Positions 42,753 to 51,400 of a stretch of 58,348 bases of DNA are shown here, piece after piece (within the stretch, counting starts at the first letter, position 1; each line of letters starts with the position of its first letter). The DNA comes from Bacteroidales bacterium (GTDB lineage: Bacteria; Bacteroidota; Bacteroidia; Bacteroidales; UBA932): contig JAFWPA010000034.1 in assembly GCA_017509685.1 (NCBI GenBank), positions 1-58,348 on the forward strand. The letters are read 5' to 3'. Position numbers and translations under genes: made by a program. The notes under the pieces were generated by a model that saw only the letters and a list, made by a program, of their open reading frames with translations, had not been told where the DNA came from and made no database searches.

Positions 42753-44279
42753 TCAAGTCCCTTCCTGCAAGGTCAGCAACTCATCCATGTATTTCCTTTT
42801 TGGAGAAAGGCGGGGGACCTTGTGCTGACCGCCCAACTTCCCTTTGGCTTCCAGCCAGTCGTAAAACAGGCCGGGGCGGGCCGCAATCGCTTCCAAGGCC
42901 TTGAGTTCCAAACTGGCACGGGACTGTTTATAGTCCAGATCTTCGGCCTGAACCATCTGTTCCAGCACGGCGGAGAATTTTGCCAAATCTTCAGGGTCTT
43001 TATCAAACTCCACCAGCCACTGGTGATGGCCGTCGGAGGGATTCTGTTCACAATAAACAGGCGCTACCGTGAAATCCTTCACACTGACCCCGAACTGGTT
43101 GCAGGCCCGGTCCAGGGCTTTTTCGGCCTGCTGGACAGACAGGTCTTCACCCCAAATGTTAATATTCTGGTGTGTCCTTCCCACAATGACAAAGCGGTAG
43201 GGCCGAAGGTTGGTAAAGCGAACCACATCTCCCATATCGTACCTCCACAGGCCCGAGGAATTGGACACCAGCATGGCATAATCTATGCCCGATTCAATCT
43301 CCCAGACAGGGACAGCCCTGGCATCCGGCTTACCGTAAGCCGACATGGGCACAAACTCGTAGAAGTTCTCATAGTCCAGCATAAGGGTCATGGCAGGGTC
43401 TGACAGGTCTGTCTGAACACCGAAAAAACCCTCGGAGGCGTTATAGTTCTCTATGAAGTGCAGCTTTCCGGACGGGAAGAGATCGCTGAGCTTGTTCCTG
43501 TAAGGAATAAGAGACATGCCGCCATGGGCAAAGAACTCCATATCGGGCCAGAGGTCTTCGGCGGTTTTTGCGCCAGTTTCCTTCACCGCCATTTCAAGGA
43601 CATTGATGTTCCAGGTGGGAACTCCGCTGAAAGACACCAGGTTCTTCCGGCTAATCTGCGCCGCCACAGTCTTGAACACAGCGCCAGCGTCTTCCATGTT
43701 CGCAATTTCGCTGGAGGGCACTATATGGAGCACTTTCCGGAAAAAGGAGGGGACGGCCTCCGACATAATGGCCGAAATAAAGCCGACCTTGATTTTTTTC
43801 CTGTCGTACGAGGAGTCGAGTCTGCCGGCAAGAATCATAGAATACCCCAGTCCCACGTGCGAGTCCCGGTTCTGATCCAGGTAAGTGGCTGTTACGTCAC
43901 GACCGCCAAGGAGATGGTTGCGCCGAAGGGCACGGTTACTCACCGGAATGTACTTGGCCACGTCGCTGGTAGTGCCGGAAGAAGTGGCAAATCGGGTTAT
44001 GAGACCCTTCCATAGCACATCCGGCTCACCCTCCATCATCTTTGCGATATAGGGTTTATGGGAAGCGTAATTCCCCATGGGCACCTGGGCCACAAAGTCT
44101 TCATAGGTACGAATCCGGGAATAAACATGCTCTTTCCCCCACTGTGTATGGCGGGCCTCCTTGATGAGCATCTCCAGCGTCCTCCGCTGCATGGCATCAC
44201 CCTGCGTTGCGTATCGTTGGATGGCTCTGACGCGGTAATGCAACAGACGCCTTACAAAAGGAGTTACCAGATCAATCAT
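42753..44279 (-). CDS. GH3-type acyl-acid-amido synthetase (auxin-responsive-like, not a glycosidase)
   Basis: A 508-residue adenylate-forming enzyme of the plant-GH3/JAR1 fold family (PF03321). Visible: FATSSGTTSD nucleotide-binding loop, NYNASEGFFGVQ, WRYDMGDVVRFTNL and the NIWGEDLS motif. In plants the family joins amino acids to acyl acids; in bacteria the substrate is unknown. Do not confuse it with glycoside hydrolase family 3. The start at 44279 is preceded by a short ORF and no Shine-Dalgarno. Confidence 0.85.
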   Translation of the reverse strand: MIDLVTPFVRRLLHYRVRAIQRYATQGDAMQRRTLEMLIKEARHTQWGKEHVYSRIRTYEDFVAQVPMGNYASHKPYIAKMMEGEPDVLWKGLITRFATSSGTTSDVAKYIPVSNRALRRNHLLGGRDVTATYLDQNRDSHVGLGYSMILAGRLDSSYDRKKIKVGFISAIMSEAVPSFFRKVLHIVPSSEIANMEDAGAVFKTVAAQISRKNLVSFSGVPTWNINVLEMAVKETGAKTAEDLWPDMEFFAHGGMSLIPYRNKLSDLFPSGKLHFIENYNASEGFFGVQTDLSDPAMTLMLDYENFYEFVPMSAYGKPDARAVPVWEIESGIDYAMLVSNSSGLWRYDMGDVVRFTNLRPYRFVIVGRTHQNINIWGEDLSVQQAEKALDRACNQFGVSVKDFTVAPVYCEQNPSDGHHQWLVEFDKDPEDLAKFSAVLEQMVQAEDLDYKQSRASLELKALEAIAARPGLFYDWLEAKGKLGGQHKVPRLSPKRKYMDELLTLQEGT

Positions 44280-44304
44280 AAATGCTTAATATACCGGTTA
44301 GGAA

Positions 44305-44367
44305 TCAAATCGTCCACATGAGCCGAGGATCTATGGGAGGGACAATGTCCATTATATGCGTTATCAT
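44305..44367 (-). CDS. Possible leaderless 20-codon ORF upstream of the acyl synthetase
   Basis: ATG at 44367, stop TGA at 44305-44307, 20 residues (MITHIMDIVPPIDPRLMWTI). It starts four bases after a TATATTTG box (44372-44379). It may be a leader peptide, a remnant or chance. No conservation can be judged. Confidence 0.25.
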   Translation of the reverse strand: MITHIMDIVPPIDPRLMWTI

Positions 44368-44371
44368 GTTC

Positions 44372-44379
44372 CAAATATA
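44372..44379 (-). promoter_or_regulatory. -7 box upstream of the acyl synthetase
   Basis: TATATTTG on the minus strand, exactly four bases before an ATG at 44367. The acyl-synthetase ATG is about 88 nt further on. Confidence 0.4.
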
Positions 44380-44493
44380 CACAACATTTCTGCTCAGAAC
44401 AAATAGCCGCTTCTGCCGTGAGGGTGCCGATGGAGAGGCTCGATATGTCGCCGGAGAGAGAAATTTGTTCCACTAATGTTCCACTAAAAACAC

Positions 44494-44540
44494 GAAAACC
44501 CTCGCTAAGCGCTGATTTACAGTCACTTGCGAGGGTTTTC
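44494..44540. repeat. Long perfect hairpin abutting the left islet repeat
   Basis: GAAAACCCTCGC (44494-44505) pairs with GCGAGGGTTTTC (44529-44540), 12 bp perfect with a 23-nt loop. It sits one base from the left direct repeat, as an analogous hairpin does at the right repeat. It can serve as a terminator for minus-strand transcripts. Confidence 0.7.
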
Positions 44541-44541
44541 T

Positions 44542-44669
44542 GTAGCCCGGAGGGGAATCGAACCTCTATTTAAAGTTTAGGAAACTTCCTATTTAAGTTC
44601 GGAATCCCCTTTAACTCAATCTGTTGGAAAAGTTTTCATAATATGGGTAAAACAATGGGAAAACAATGC
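44542..44669 (+). repeat. Left 128-bp direct repeat of the islet, with tRNA-3'-end-like core
   Basis: It pairs with 48263-48390. The first 29 bp are identical (GTAGCCCGGAGGGGAATCG onward); read in reverse they end GGTTCGATTCCCCTCCGGGC, the T-arm and acceptor end of a tRNA. The other 99 bp match at about 80 positions by hand alignment, including AAGTTTAGGAAACTT. No full tRNA is present. An att-type boundary is likely. Confidence 0.8.
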
Positions 44670-44955
44670 AAAGATATCGTCGAAGAGTTTGCCAATCAGG
44701 TAATTACAGAAGCACGTAAGTGCCGTGCGACCGAAGTTCTTAAGCATGGAGGTAACGTATATGCCTTTGACACAACGACTATCTAGCTTTGTCTGGAGAC
44801 ATTCAAACGGGTCACCTTCCGGAGAAACCAGAGAAAAAGGTGGAATCAAAGTACATACCCTGTAGGACCTTGAGACATCCATCACAATGATTATCCACAT
44901 CACAGAAGCGAGGGGCAACGACATGAATGCGATGGATGCCATTCCGTATGATTAA
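44670..44955 (+). pseudogene. Decayed transposase fragment (IS4-like DDE)
   Basis: Starting at the first base after the repeat, frame 1 reads KDIVEEFANQVITEARKC, then GGNVYAFDTTTI, then a TAG stop (44784-44786). A frame change follows, and KGGIKVHTL, another TAG (44863-44865), DLETSIT, HITEARGNDMNAMDAIPYD and a TAA continue the same protein. AFDTTTI and GGIKVHTL resemble the DDE region of Bacteroidota IS4-type transposases. Two in-frame stops and at least one frameshift show it is dead. The 5' part and both IS ends are not visible. Confidence 0.78.
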
Positions 44956-45031
44956 TCCTAATAATAATCGTCCACAACTTTTTATGGACACGCATGTAGC
45001 TGAATAAGCAATTAAAGTTTTTGTCAAAAGG

Positions 45032-45061
45032 TTGACAATTCAATTATTTTTTGTAAATTTG
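45032..45061 (+). promoter_or_regulatory. Promoter of the XRE/ImmA-IrrE gene
   Basis: TTGAC at 45032-45036 and TAAATTTG at 45054-45061, 19 nt between the TTG and the box. A 33-nt leader follows to the ATG at 45095. Confidence 0.7.
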
Positions 45062-45094
45062 TAAACCAAAAGCAAAATGCACTAAAAACTACAT

Positions 45095-46158
45095 ATGGCT
45101 TACAATCACGAAATATTCGGGCAAAGGCTCAAAAGCGCCAGAGAAATGAGGGGGCTCTCCATGGCAGACCTCTCAGAGGAACTGGAAGGCCTTGTTACCC
45201 GCCAGGCAATCTGCAAGTACGAAACCGGGAAAATGCTTCCCGACAGCACCGTGCTGATTCGTCTTGCCCGTATCTTGGGCGTCAAAACGGATTACTTCTT
45301 CCGTCCTTTCACCGTTGCTTTATCAGGAATAGAGTTCCGCAAGAAATCCACCATGTCGGCCAAGGCTGGAAAATCTGTACAACAAAAGGTACTTGATAAT
45401 GTAGAGCGCTATTTTGAAATCGAAGAAATCTGTGGTCTGACACACGAAAGCACTCCCCTTCAGCGCAACCCGGTCATCCGCACAAGAGAAGATGTCATCG
45501 CGCTGGTCGCCGACATCCGCAGAGAATGGGGGTTAGGGAACGATGGCATCACGGATGTAATCGCCCTTTTGGAAAGCAAGGGCATCAAAGTCGTGGAAAT
45601 AGAATGCGATGACAATTTTGACGGCTTAAGTGGAAAAGCCGGAGACAGCTTTGTCATCGTACTGAATAAGACCCAGCTCCATCCCGAACGCAAACGCTTC
45701 ACGGCCTTGCACGAATAGGTCACCTTGTCATGCGTTTTGACCCGGCCATCTCCGACAAGGAGAAGGAATCCCTCTGTCATCTGTTTGCTAGCGAGTTCCT
45801 CATCCCCCAGATGTCTTTTAAGGGTATTCTGGGTGATTTGGGGAAGGGCAACCTCAATCTACTCCCCTTTGCGGACATCCAGCGCACCTATGGAATCTCA
45901 ATCGATGCACAAATCCTCAAAGCACGTGATGCCGGAATGATTTCAGAAAGCCGCTACAAGAGTTACTTCATCCGCAAGCGGCAGAGCCAGAAATTCAAGA
46001 ACTTTGTCGACCGGGTTCTTATCGAAGACGAAGCGCCGCAACGTTTTAAAGCGCTTGTTTATGATGCCTATGCAAAAGACATAATCAGCGTTTCCAAAGC
46101 CGCATCCTTACTCAACACCTCCGTGGAAGAAGTACTGTCCACGGCAGTATTTGTATAA
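45095..46158 (+). pseudogene. XRE-family regulator with ImmA/IrrE metallopeptidase, frameshifted in the zinc motif
   Basis: Read as one gene it encodes an HTH (residues 1-70, ISTYE-like core RQAICKYETGKMLPD) followed by an ImmA/IrrE (COG2856) domain. The first frame stops at TAG 45716-45718, right after H206-E207 of the zinc motif. The sequence reads CAC GAA TAG GTC AC; restoring one base before GGTCAC yields HE-x-GHLVMRFDP, the family's HExxH. The downstream half (ATG at 45730, to 46158) is intact in the other frame. ImmA-type proteases cleave or relieve their partner repressors, so loss of H-E-x-G-H abolishes activity unless there is frameshifting. It could also be a sequencing error. The next gene is a PIN toxin-like protein 12 nt on. 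Confidence 0.82.
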
Positions 46159-46170
46159 ACGAAGCACAAG

Positions 46171-46683
46171 ATGGAACGAATTGTTGTAAGCGATACAAAT
46201 ATCTTTATCGACCTGGTCGAATTAGGAATCCTTGCGGACCTGTTTTACCTTCCATGGCAAATCCACACCACGGACTTTGTCATGGACGAACTTACGGACG
46301 CCACACAGTTCGATGCAGTTAATAGCTACTGCGAACGAGGCCGCCTGACTGTCGGGATGCTGACTCCGGAAGAAGTGGGAAAAATCTTCCAAATGAGCAG
46401 CTCGCCGGGATGCAAGATATCGCCTGCCGACTTTTCAGTTATCCTATACGCACAAAAAGCGAATTTCAATATCCTGACAGGAGACAAGCGGTTGAGGACC
46501 TACGCGGAAAAAGAAGGCATAGAAGTACATGGCATTTTATTCATCTTCGAAGCTTTGGTAGAACATTCAATTCTGCCTCCAACTCTGGCCATAGAGTTGC
46601 TGCAAAAGTTCAAAGAGCTCAACAAACGCACACCAGTCGAGTTAATAGATGTATTGATAAAGAAATTTGAAGGTATGATGTAA
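46171..46683 (+). CDS. PIN-domain ribonuclease-like protein
   Basis: A 170-residue protein with PIN acidic residues D8 (SDTNIFIDL), E40 (VMDELTD), D87 (ADFSVILYA) and D105 (TGDKRLRTY), all in the expected order. PIN proteins of toxin-antitoxin systems cut tRNA or mRNA. The neighbour is an XRE/ImmA-IrrE gene, a common partner of PIN proteins in predicted type II-like systems. It starts 12 nt after the ImmA frame. If the upstream partner is broken, the toxin may be unneutralised or may itself be inactive. Confidence 0.8.
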   Translation: MERIVVSDTNIFIDLVELGILADLFYLPWQIHTTDFVMDELTDATQFDAVNSYCERGRLTVGMLTPEEVGKIFQMSSSPGCKISPADFSVILYAQKANFNILTGDKRLRTYAEKEGIEVHGILFIFEALVEHSILPPTLAIELLQKFKELNKRTPVELIDVLIKKFEGMM

Positions 46684-46704
46684 AACGTGTTTCGACTATA
46701 AAAA

Positions 46705-46735
46705 GGGAGGGACCGCCGCCAAGCAAGACCCTCCC
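46705..46735. repeat. Hairpin after the PIN gene
   Basis: GGGAGGG (46705-46711) pairs with CCCTCCC (46729-46735) with a 17-nt loop and no T run. It may be a weak terminator or repeat-like. It resembles the CCCTCCCC palindrome at 42723-42741. Confidence 0.45.
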
Positions 46736-46891
46736 ATGTCCTCATCAACAGATGACCATTACAGAACTAGTCAAGCTGTAGCACAGGATATTTTCTGCAA
46801 ATTACGTCATTTTTTTCGAAAATATCAAATGACGCACAGACAGGAAATGCCCAAACAAACATAGTATTTTAACCTTTAAACTATTCTAACA

Positions 46892-48154
46892 ATGGGTATT
46901 TTAAAAACCATCAACCGGCATTTCGACGCCGAACAGCCGGATTCTCTGGTCTCCTATAACAGAGCTATTAACGTTCTGTCACGGGACAATGAATTCACTG
47001 AAGAAGTACTTAATTGCTTCGCCATTACCCTAGAAAAACGCAAACTCCCTTTGACCATCGGCAATGTGAGCCCCCTCCTTGCCGACATTCAGTCATTGGA
47101 TGAACAGGATTGGAAAATAGACATTCCTGTTCCACTGCGTAACATCAGCCTCGTCAAAGTCCTTCCCAATGACTACGCTCTCTTTCACATCTATGGGATT
47201 AAAAACGCTGAACTTATCAAGGCGCTCCGGGCCGACAACCTGGAAGTGGAATCCCGCTACTCTGCCCGAACTGACTTGCTGGAGTACTACAGTTTCAGCA
47301 AATTCGCATCCTTCCTGCATGACCATTATTTGGATGCTTATGCCAGAACCATCTTAGAGCATCTACATGCCAATCTCGAGGAGCAGTTCACTTGTTCCGC
47401 AAGGCTCCTGTATCACAAGGAAAATGCAAAATATTACTTGAGGGCTGTCACTTCTGAAAAAGGCTATAAGGATTACGGGATTAACTTCTCAGTCTTGGTC
47501 GCCCTTTTGGCAGTTGATGCCTATGCAAAGTCCAAGCAAGATTCGGTTTTCATTGACAGTTACAGTATAGATGATTCGCGCGTTAGCCTCTCCTTCCAGT
47601 TTGCAAGGGAAATTCCTCTGCGAGACGGAATGTCCCTCTCGCTCAACCTGCTGTTGGAAAACGACGAAATCCGTCAGTCATCCGTTTCTTTAAACGCCAT
47701 CTTCATAGTGAAATACGGAGAGGATGATCGGTCCCTTTTCCTCAAGCCAACGGCATATCAGAGAAAGGACGGCGAATACTCCACAGACATGCTTACCTAT
47801 ACCCATGGAATGAAAGTTGCTACTGTGTATGAGCGAATTTCCACCTTACCTCTACTAATATCCAAGTATATAGAGCAGATCCAAACCAATGCCGCCGAGA
47901 TTTTGGAAATCACCAATCCCAAGGAGACGAAAAACTATCTTCTCCGTAAAGTGCAACGTTCCCGCAAGGAAGAATTCCTCGGCTACAAAGCTTCCGTCAT
48001 TCAAAAAATCATCAGCATGGAGGTAAACACGATCTATGACCTTTTCGATCTCCTCCGCAATGTCGAAGAACTTTTTGGCGAGGACATCAAGTCTCGCAAC
48101 TATTGGCGAGAAAACCTCTACTATGCCTTGATTGAAAAAGGTCGGCGTGATTGA
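46892..48154 (+). CDS. Unrecognised islet protein, 420 aa
   Basis: I do not recognise this protein. It is soluble, without signal peptide or membrane helix. It is mixed alpha/beta with a conserved-looking middle (DYGINFSVLVALLAVDAYAKSK, about 200) and a helical C terminus from about residue 300 (ISTLPLLISKYIEQIQTNAAEILE, and EEFLGYKASVIQKIISMEV). No catalytic signature was noted. It lies inside the islet between PIN and the right repeat, separated from the PIN gene by 208 nt with a hairpin, and has an AT-rich leader with TAACC before the ATG at 46892. It may be cargo with an unrecorded function, possibly defence. Confidence 0.55.
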   Translation: MGILKTINRHFDAEQPDSLVSYNRAINVLSRDNEFTEEVLNCFAITLEKRKLPLTIGNVSPLLADIQSLDEQDWKIDIPVPLRNISLVKVLPNDYALFHIYGIKNAELIKALRADNLEVESRYSARTDLLEYYSFSKFASFLHDHYLDAYARTILEHLHANLEEQFTCSARLLYHKENAKYYLRAVTSEKGYKDYGINFSVLVALLAVDAYAKSKQDSVFIDSYSIDDSRVSLSFQFAREIPLRDGMSLSLNLLLENDEIRQSSVSLNAIFIVKYGEDDRSLFLKPTAYQRKDGEYSTDMLTYTHGMKVATVYERISTLPLLISKYIEQIQTNAAEILEITNPKETKNYLLRKVQRSRKEEFLGYKASVIQKIISMEVNTIYDLFDLLRNVEELFGEDIKSRNYWRENLYYALIEKGRRD

Positions 48155-48215
48155 GCATTTTACCGATTCTTCTGAAAATTAAGATTGTTTCAGTATCATT
48201 TTAGAAGAATATACT

Positions 48216-48260
48216 AAAATCCCCGTAAGCTATATTAAATCAAAAGCTTACGGGGATTTT
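48216..48260. repeat. 15-bp perfect hairpin abutting the right islet repeat
   Basis: AAAATCCCCGTAAGC (48216-48230) and GCTTACGGGGATTTT (48246-48260) with a 15-nt loop. Same position relative to the right repeat as the other hairpin has to the left, with a different sequence. Confidence 0.75.
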
Positions 48261-48262
48261 TC

Positions 48263-48390
48263 GTAGCCCGGAGGGGAATCGAACCTCTATTAAAAGTTTA
48301 GGAAACTTATAATATAAGTTCGGAATTTCATATAAATCAATCAGTTGTTAATTTTTCCAAAATTTGGGTAAAACAATAGGAAAACAATGC
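48263..48390 (+). repeat. Right 128-bp direct repeat of the islet
   Basis: Same orientation and length as 44542-44669. Its first 29 bp are identical to the left copy; about 19 mismatches in all by hand alignment (about 85% identity). Confidence 0.8.
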
Positions 48391-48415
48391 TAACATGCCT
48401 AATTGCTATAGATCA

Positions 48416-48449
48416 ATAGTGCCATAGCTCAAGATAGCTATAGCACTAT
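48416..48449 (-). terminator. Hairpin downstream of GH106 (possible terminator)
   Basis: ATAGTGC-c-ATAGCT pairs with AGCTAT-a-GCACTAT with one mismatch and a six-base loop, 44 nt after the GH106 stop. No T-run follows on either strand. Confidence 0.4.
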
Positions 48450-48492
48450 ATGTTCATAGAACTATGAAAGGAATCATTTCAGATGATGCCGT

Positions 48493-51400
48493 TCAGTACT
48501 TCAGTTTCTCAATAATAACAGGGCCCATCAGACCGGAAGGGAGGAGTTCTGACGCCGGGCTGTAAAAAGGAATCACGGTGTACGTGTGCTTTTCGGCCCC
48601 GGGCTGGGCGTCACCGATGAGGCGATTGGGCCAGGTGTTCACCACCCGTATCTCCAGCGTATTCTTCCCGGGATGCAGCGGAACCCGGCAGATGGCTTTA
48701 TAGGGAGCCTTCCACAAGAAACGGATTTGTTCCCCGTTCACATAAAGGTCGGCCATTTCTCCTACGGAACCCAGGTCGATGGAGAGGGCTTCAGGCACAT
48801 CCTTCTTTCCCAATGTGAAACTGTTGCGATAGATGATAGTTCCGGAGAAGTATTTCACAGCGGGGTCATCGGATTCCGTAAGGGAGCTCAGTTGGTGCCA
48901 AGTCCGTTCTCCGACAGGTGCTTCCAGTCCCTCAAACGTAAGGGCCCAGGGACCGTCCAGAGCAATGATACCGGACGGTATGCCCTCCCGTTTTTTCCCT
49001 GTTTTTCCAAAAGCCGGGTCGAAAACCACAAATACCGCCTGACGGGCCTCCAAGCTAAGCCGATGACCGTCATAGCAGGACTCCAGAACGGTCCCTGTTT
49101 CCGGATCCCATACCTGTGCAGGCGTAGACCCATCCCGGAAAGAGACAGGGGCACAAACCTGCGCGTCGCTGAGATTTCCCACCCAGTAAATATTCCTATC
49201 ACCGTTACAACGGTGCACATAACGCAGCTTGGAGGGTGCCGAATAGGCAAAATCGGGCTGAATTCCCAGCCGATTCAAGACAATAGCGACATTCTCTGTA
49301 TGCACATTGGTCCGTCCGGAATGCCAGATATCGGCTACCAGGCGGTCGAATTCGGCACAGTCATCGGACAAACTGGCCGGACGCAGAGGCTCCCGGCCGC
49401 ACAGCTGGGCACCTTCTCCGACCAAAGAGGCAAGACGACGAAGCACTTCCAGGCTCATCACGCGATTCTTTTCCTCCAGGACCAGCAGGCGATAGGTCAT
49501 TCCGGACGCTGTCACCAGCTTTCCGTCCTGCACCGATACCTGGTTCAACAGAGCATGGGGGTTGGCAAAATCGTAGGCATATCCCTCGGGAATCTGCGGC
49601 AGTTCCTGCCCGTACAGGCCGGTAATGTTGGTATCCTCCCCATAGTACCAGAGGATATCGGCTACTGCCTGGCCCTGCTGGAGCATGTAGCTGCTGCGGG
49701 CCAGATAGTCGGTCCAATAGCGGGCATATTCCGCCCAGGTCTCATGACGGGAGAACCACTGGCCGAAGATCATCAGCCCCATGCCGGGACGAAGGTCGTC
49801 AGAGGGCTGGTGAGGGCTTTCATGGATAACAAAGCGGTTGAGGCCGCACGACAGGGCCAGGTCGGCCGTGGCCTTCAGATTGCCAGGAAAATAAACATAA
49901 GCTCCGTTCAGTCCACTGGCTGTAAATGATTCGGCAGCAACCAGTTTCTGTCCGTAGAGATGGGCGACGGAAGCCGATTCCCGGATATCGGCCTCGGCCA
50001 TGCCTGCAGCACCGGTCCAAATGGCCGACATCGGAATGGCTGCCGTTCGTTTGAGATCCATGCCGTCTCCCACATAAAGCCTTCCCCCTTCGTGGGATTC
50101 GGTATAGCGTCCCTTCATACCGGCTTCTGCGCACAAGGTATTGATCCTGTCGTAATTCTCGGCAAAGAGTTCTCCTAGAGTCTGCCGCCAGTCAAAGAGG
50201 AAGCGTTCGCTTTCCGAGGAACTGTGGACCACTTCACCGGCCAAAACAGGCAGCCAGGGGATGAGGTCGTATCCGTTGCGCGAAGCAAATTCCAGCGCCA
50301 TCCCGGGCGTCCAAGTCATGGTACCGGCCTCGTAGCTGTCGGTTAGCAGGTAATCCAGCGGACGTCCCGCGGCCTCCTGATACATAGTCAAGTATGTGCG
50401 GAAATAGTTTTCCCAGGCCACTGCGTCCAATTTATCTACTTCCAATCCCGTAGCCTCGGCCGGGGCTGGATGGTTCATCTTCCCGATAAGAGATGTGCCG
50501 AATCGGTAAATGCGCCATCTTCCCTGGGGTACTTTCCAGTGGAGTACGCCATCCTGCACGAACCTCGTGAGATCCATCGCTTCCCGGGCAGCAACACCCT
50601 CCGGCGTCGGCTGCTCCAGCAGGTCGTTCGGGGCGGCGAATCCCGCCTTCTCCTGCGCCCGATGAATCTTGGGAACAGTATGCAGCACCCATTCGTGGAT
50701 GCGCGTACCCGTGGGTTCAATCACCGGAACACCGAAAGCGGCATAACTCGTATCGGCCACCGGGTTCACCACCATCAGGCGAAAATAACGGGCAGTGGTG
50801 ACGGGAATGTCGATGGTCTGCTCCACTACCCCGCAGGAAGGGATGTGACACACTTTTTCCCAGTGTTCCCCGTCCTGGCTGGAGAGCAAATAGTTGTTAT
50901 AGGAAGCCGACAGGGCAAAGTCGTCCCGCAGTTCACCGCCGGCCAGGGTAAGGGCACGAACGGTTACCGGGGCGGGAAAACTGTATTGGATCCAGGAATG
51001 GGTACCCTCCGGGTTCTTGGGCAGTTCGGCTCCGTCATTCACATCTCCATTGGAGAGCATGCCCACGGTAAAATCCCCCGCCAGGGAAGACACCTCTGCG
51101 CCCAGCTCTTCCAGGGAACACTCTTCTTCCGGCAAACGCAGCGCCACCACGGCAATGTCCTGGTACCACTGTGGCAAAGCATTGAAAACTGCGCTATAGG
51201 CCCCCGCATCCTGGTTCTGGTATCGACCGATGGTCCGGTAGGGTTCCGGCAGCATAATAGTCTGCGCCTTCTTTCCGCCTCCCTTCACTTCCATACTGCG
51301 CCAAGTAAGCTTTTTCATGGCCTGCTCCGGACGCACCCAGGGACCGCCCGTGGAACTCCAGCCGGGAGCGGAAGCAATGGTCACTTCCATGCCCAACGAA

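Noticed and set aside
44542-44570. A complete tRNA gene
   Set aside because: Only the T-arm and acceptor 3' half are present. No matching 5' acceptor strand, D-arm or anticodon arm was found. It is treated as an att-like core.
44616-44942. A 108-codon minus-strand ORF and a 71-codon one nearby
   Set aside because: They lie opposite the decayed transposase and are of low complexity, with no start signal.
45730-46158. An independent small gene downstream of the XRE frame
   Set aside because: It is the second half of the same ImmA/IrrE domain in the next frame; restoring one base joins them.
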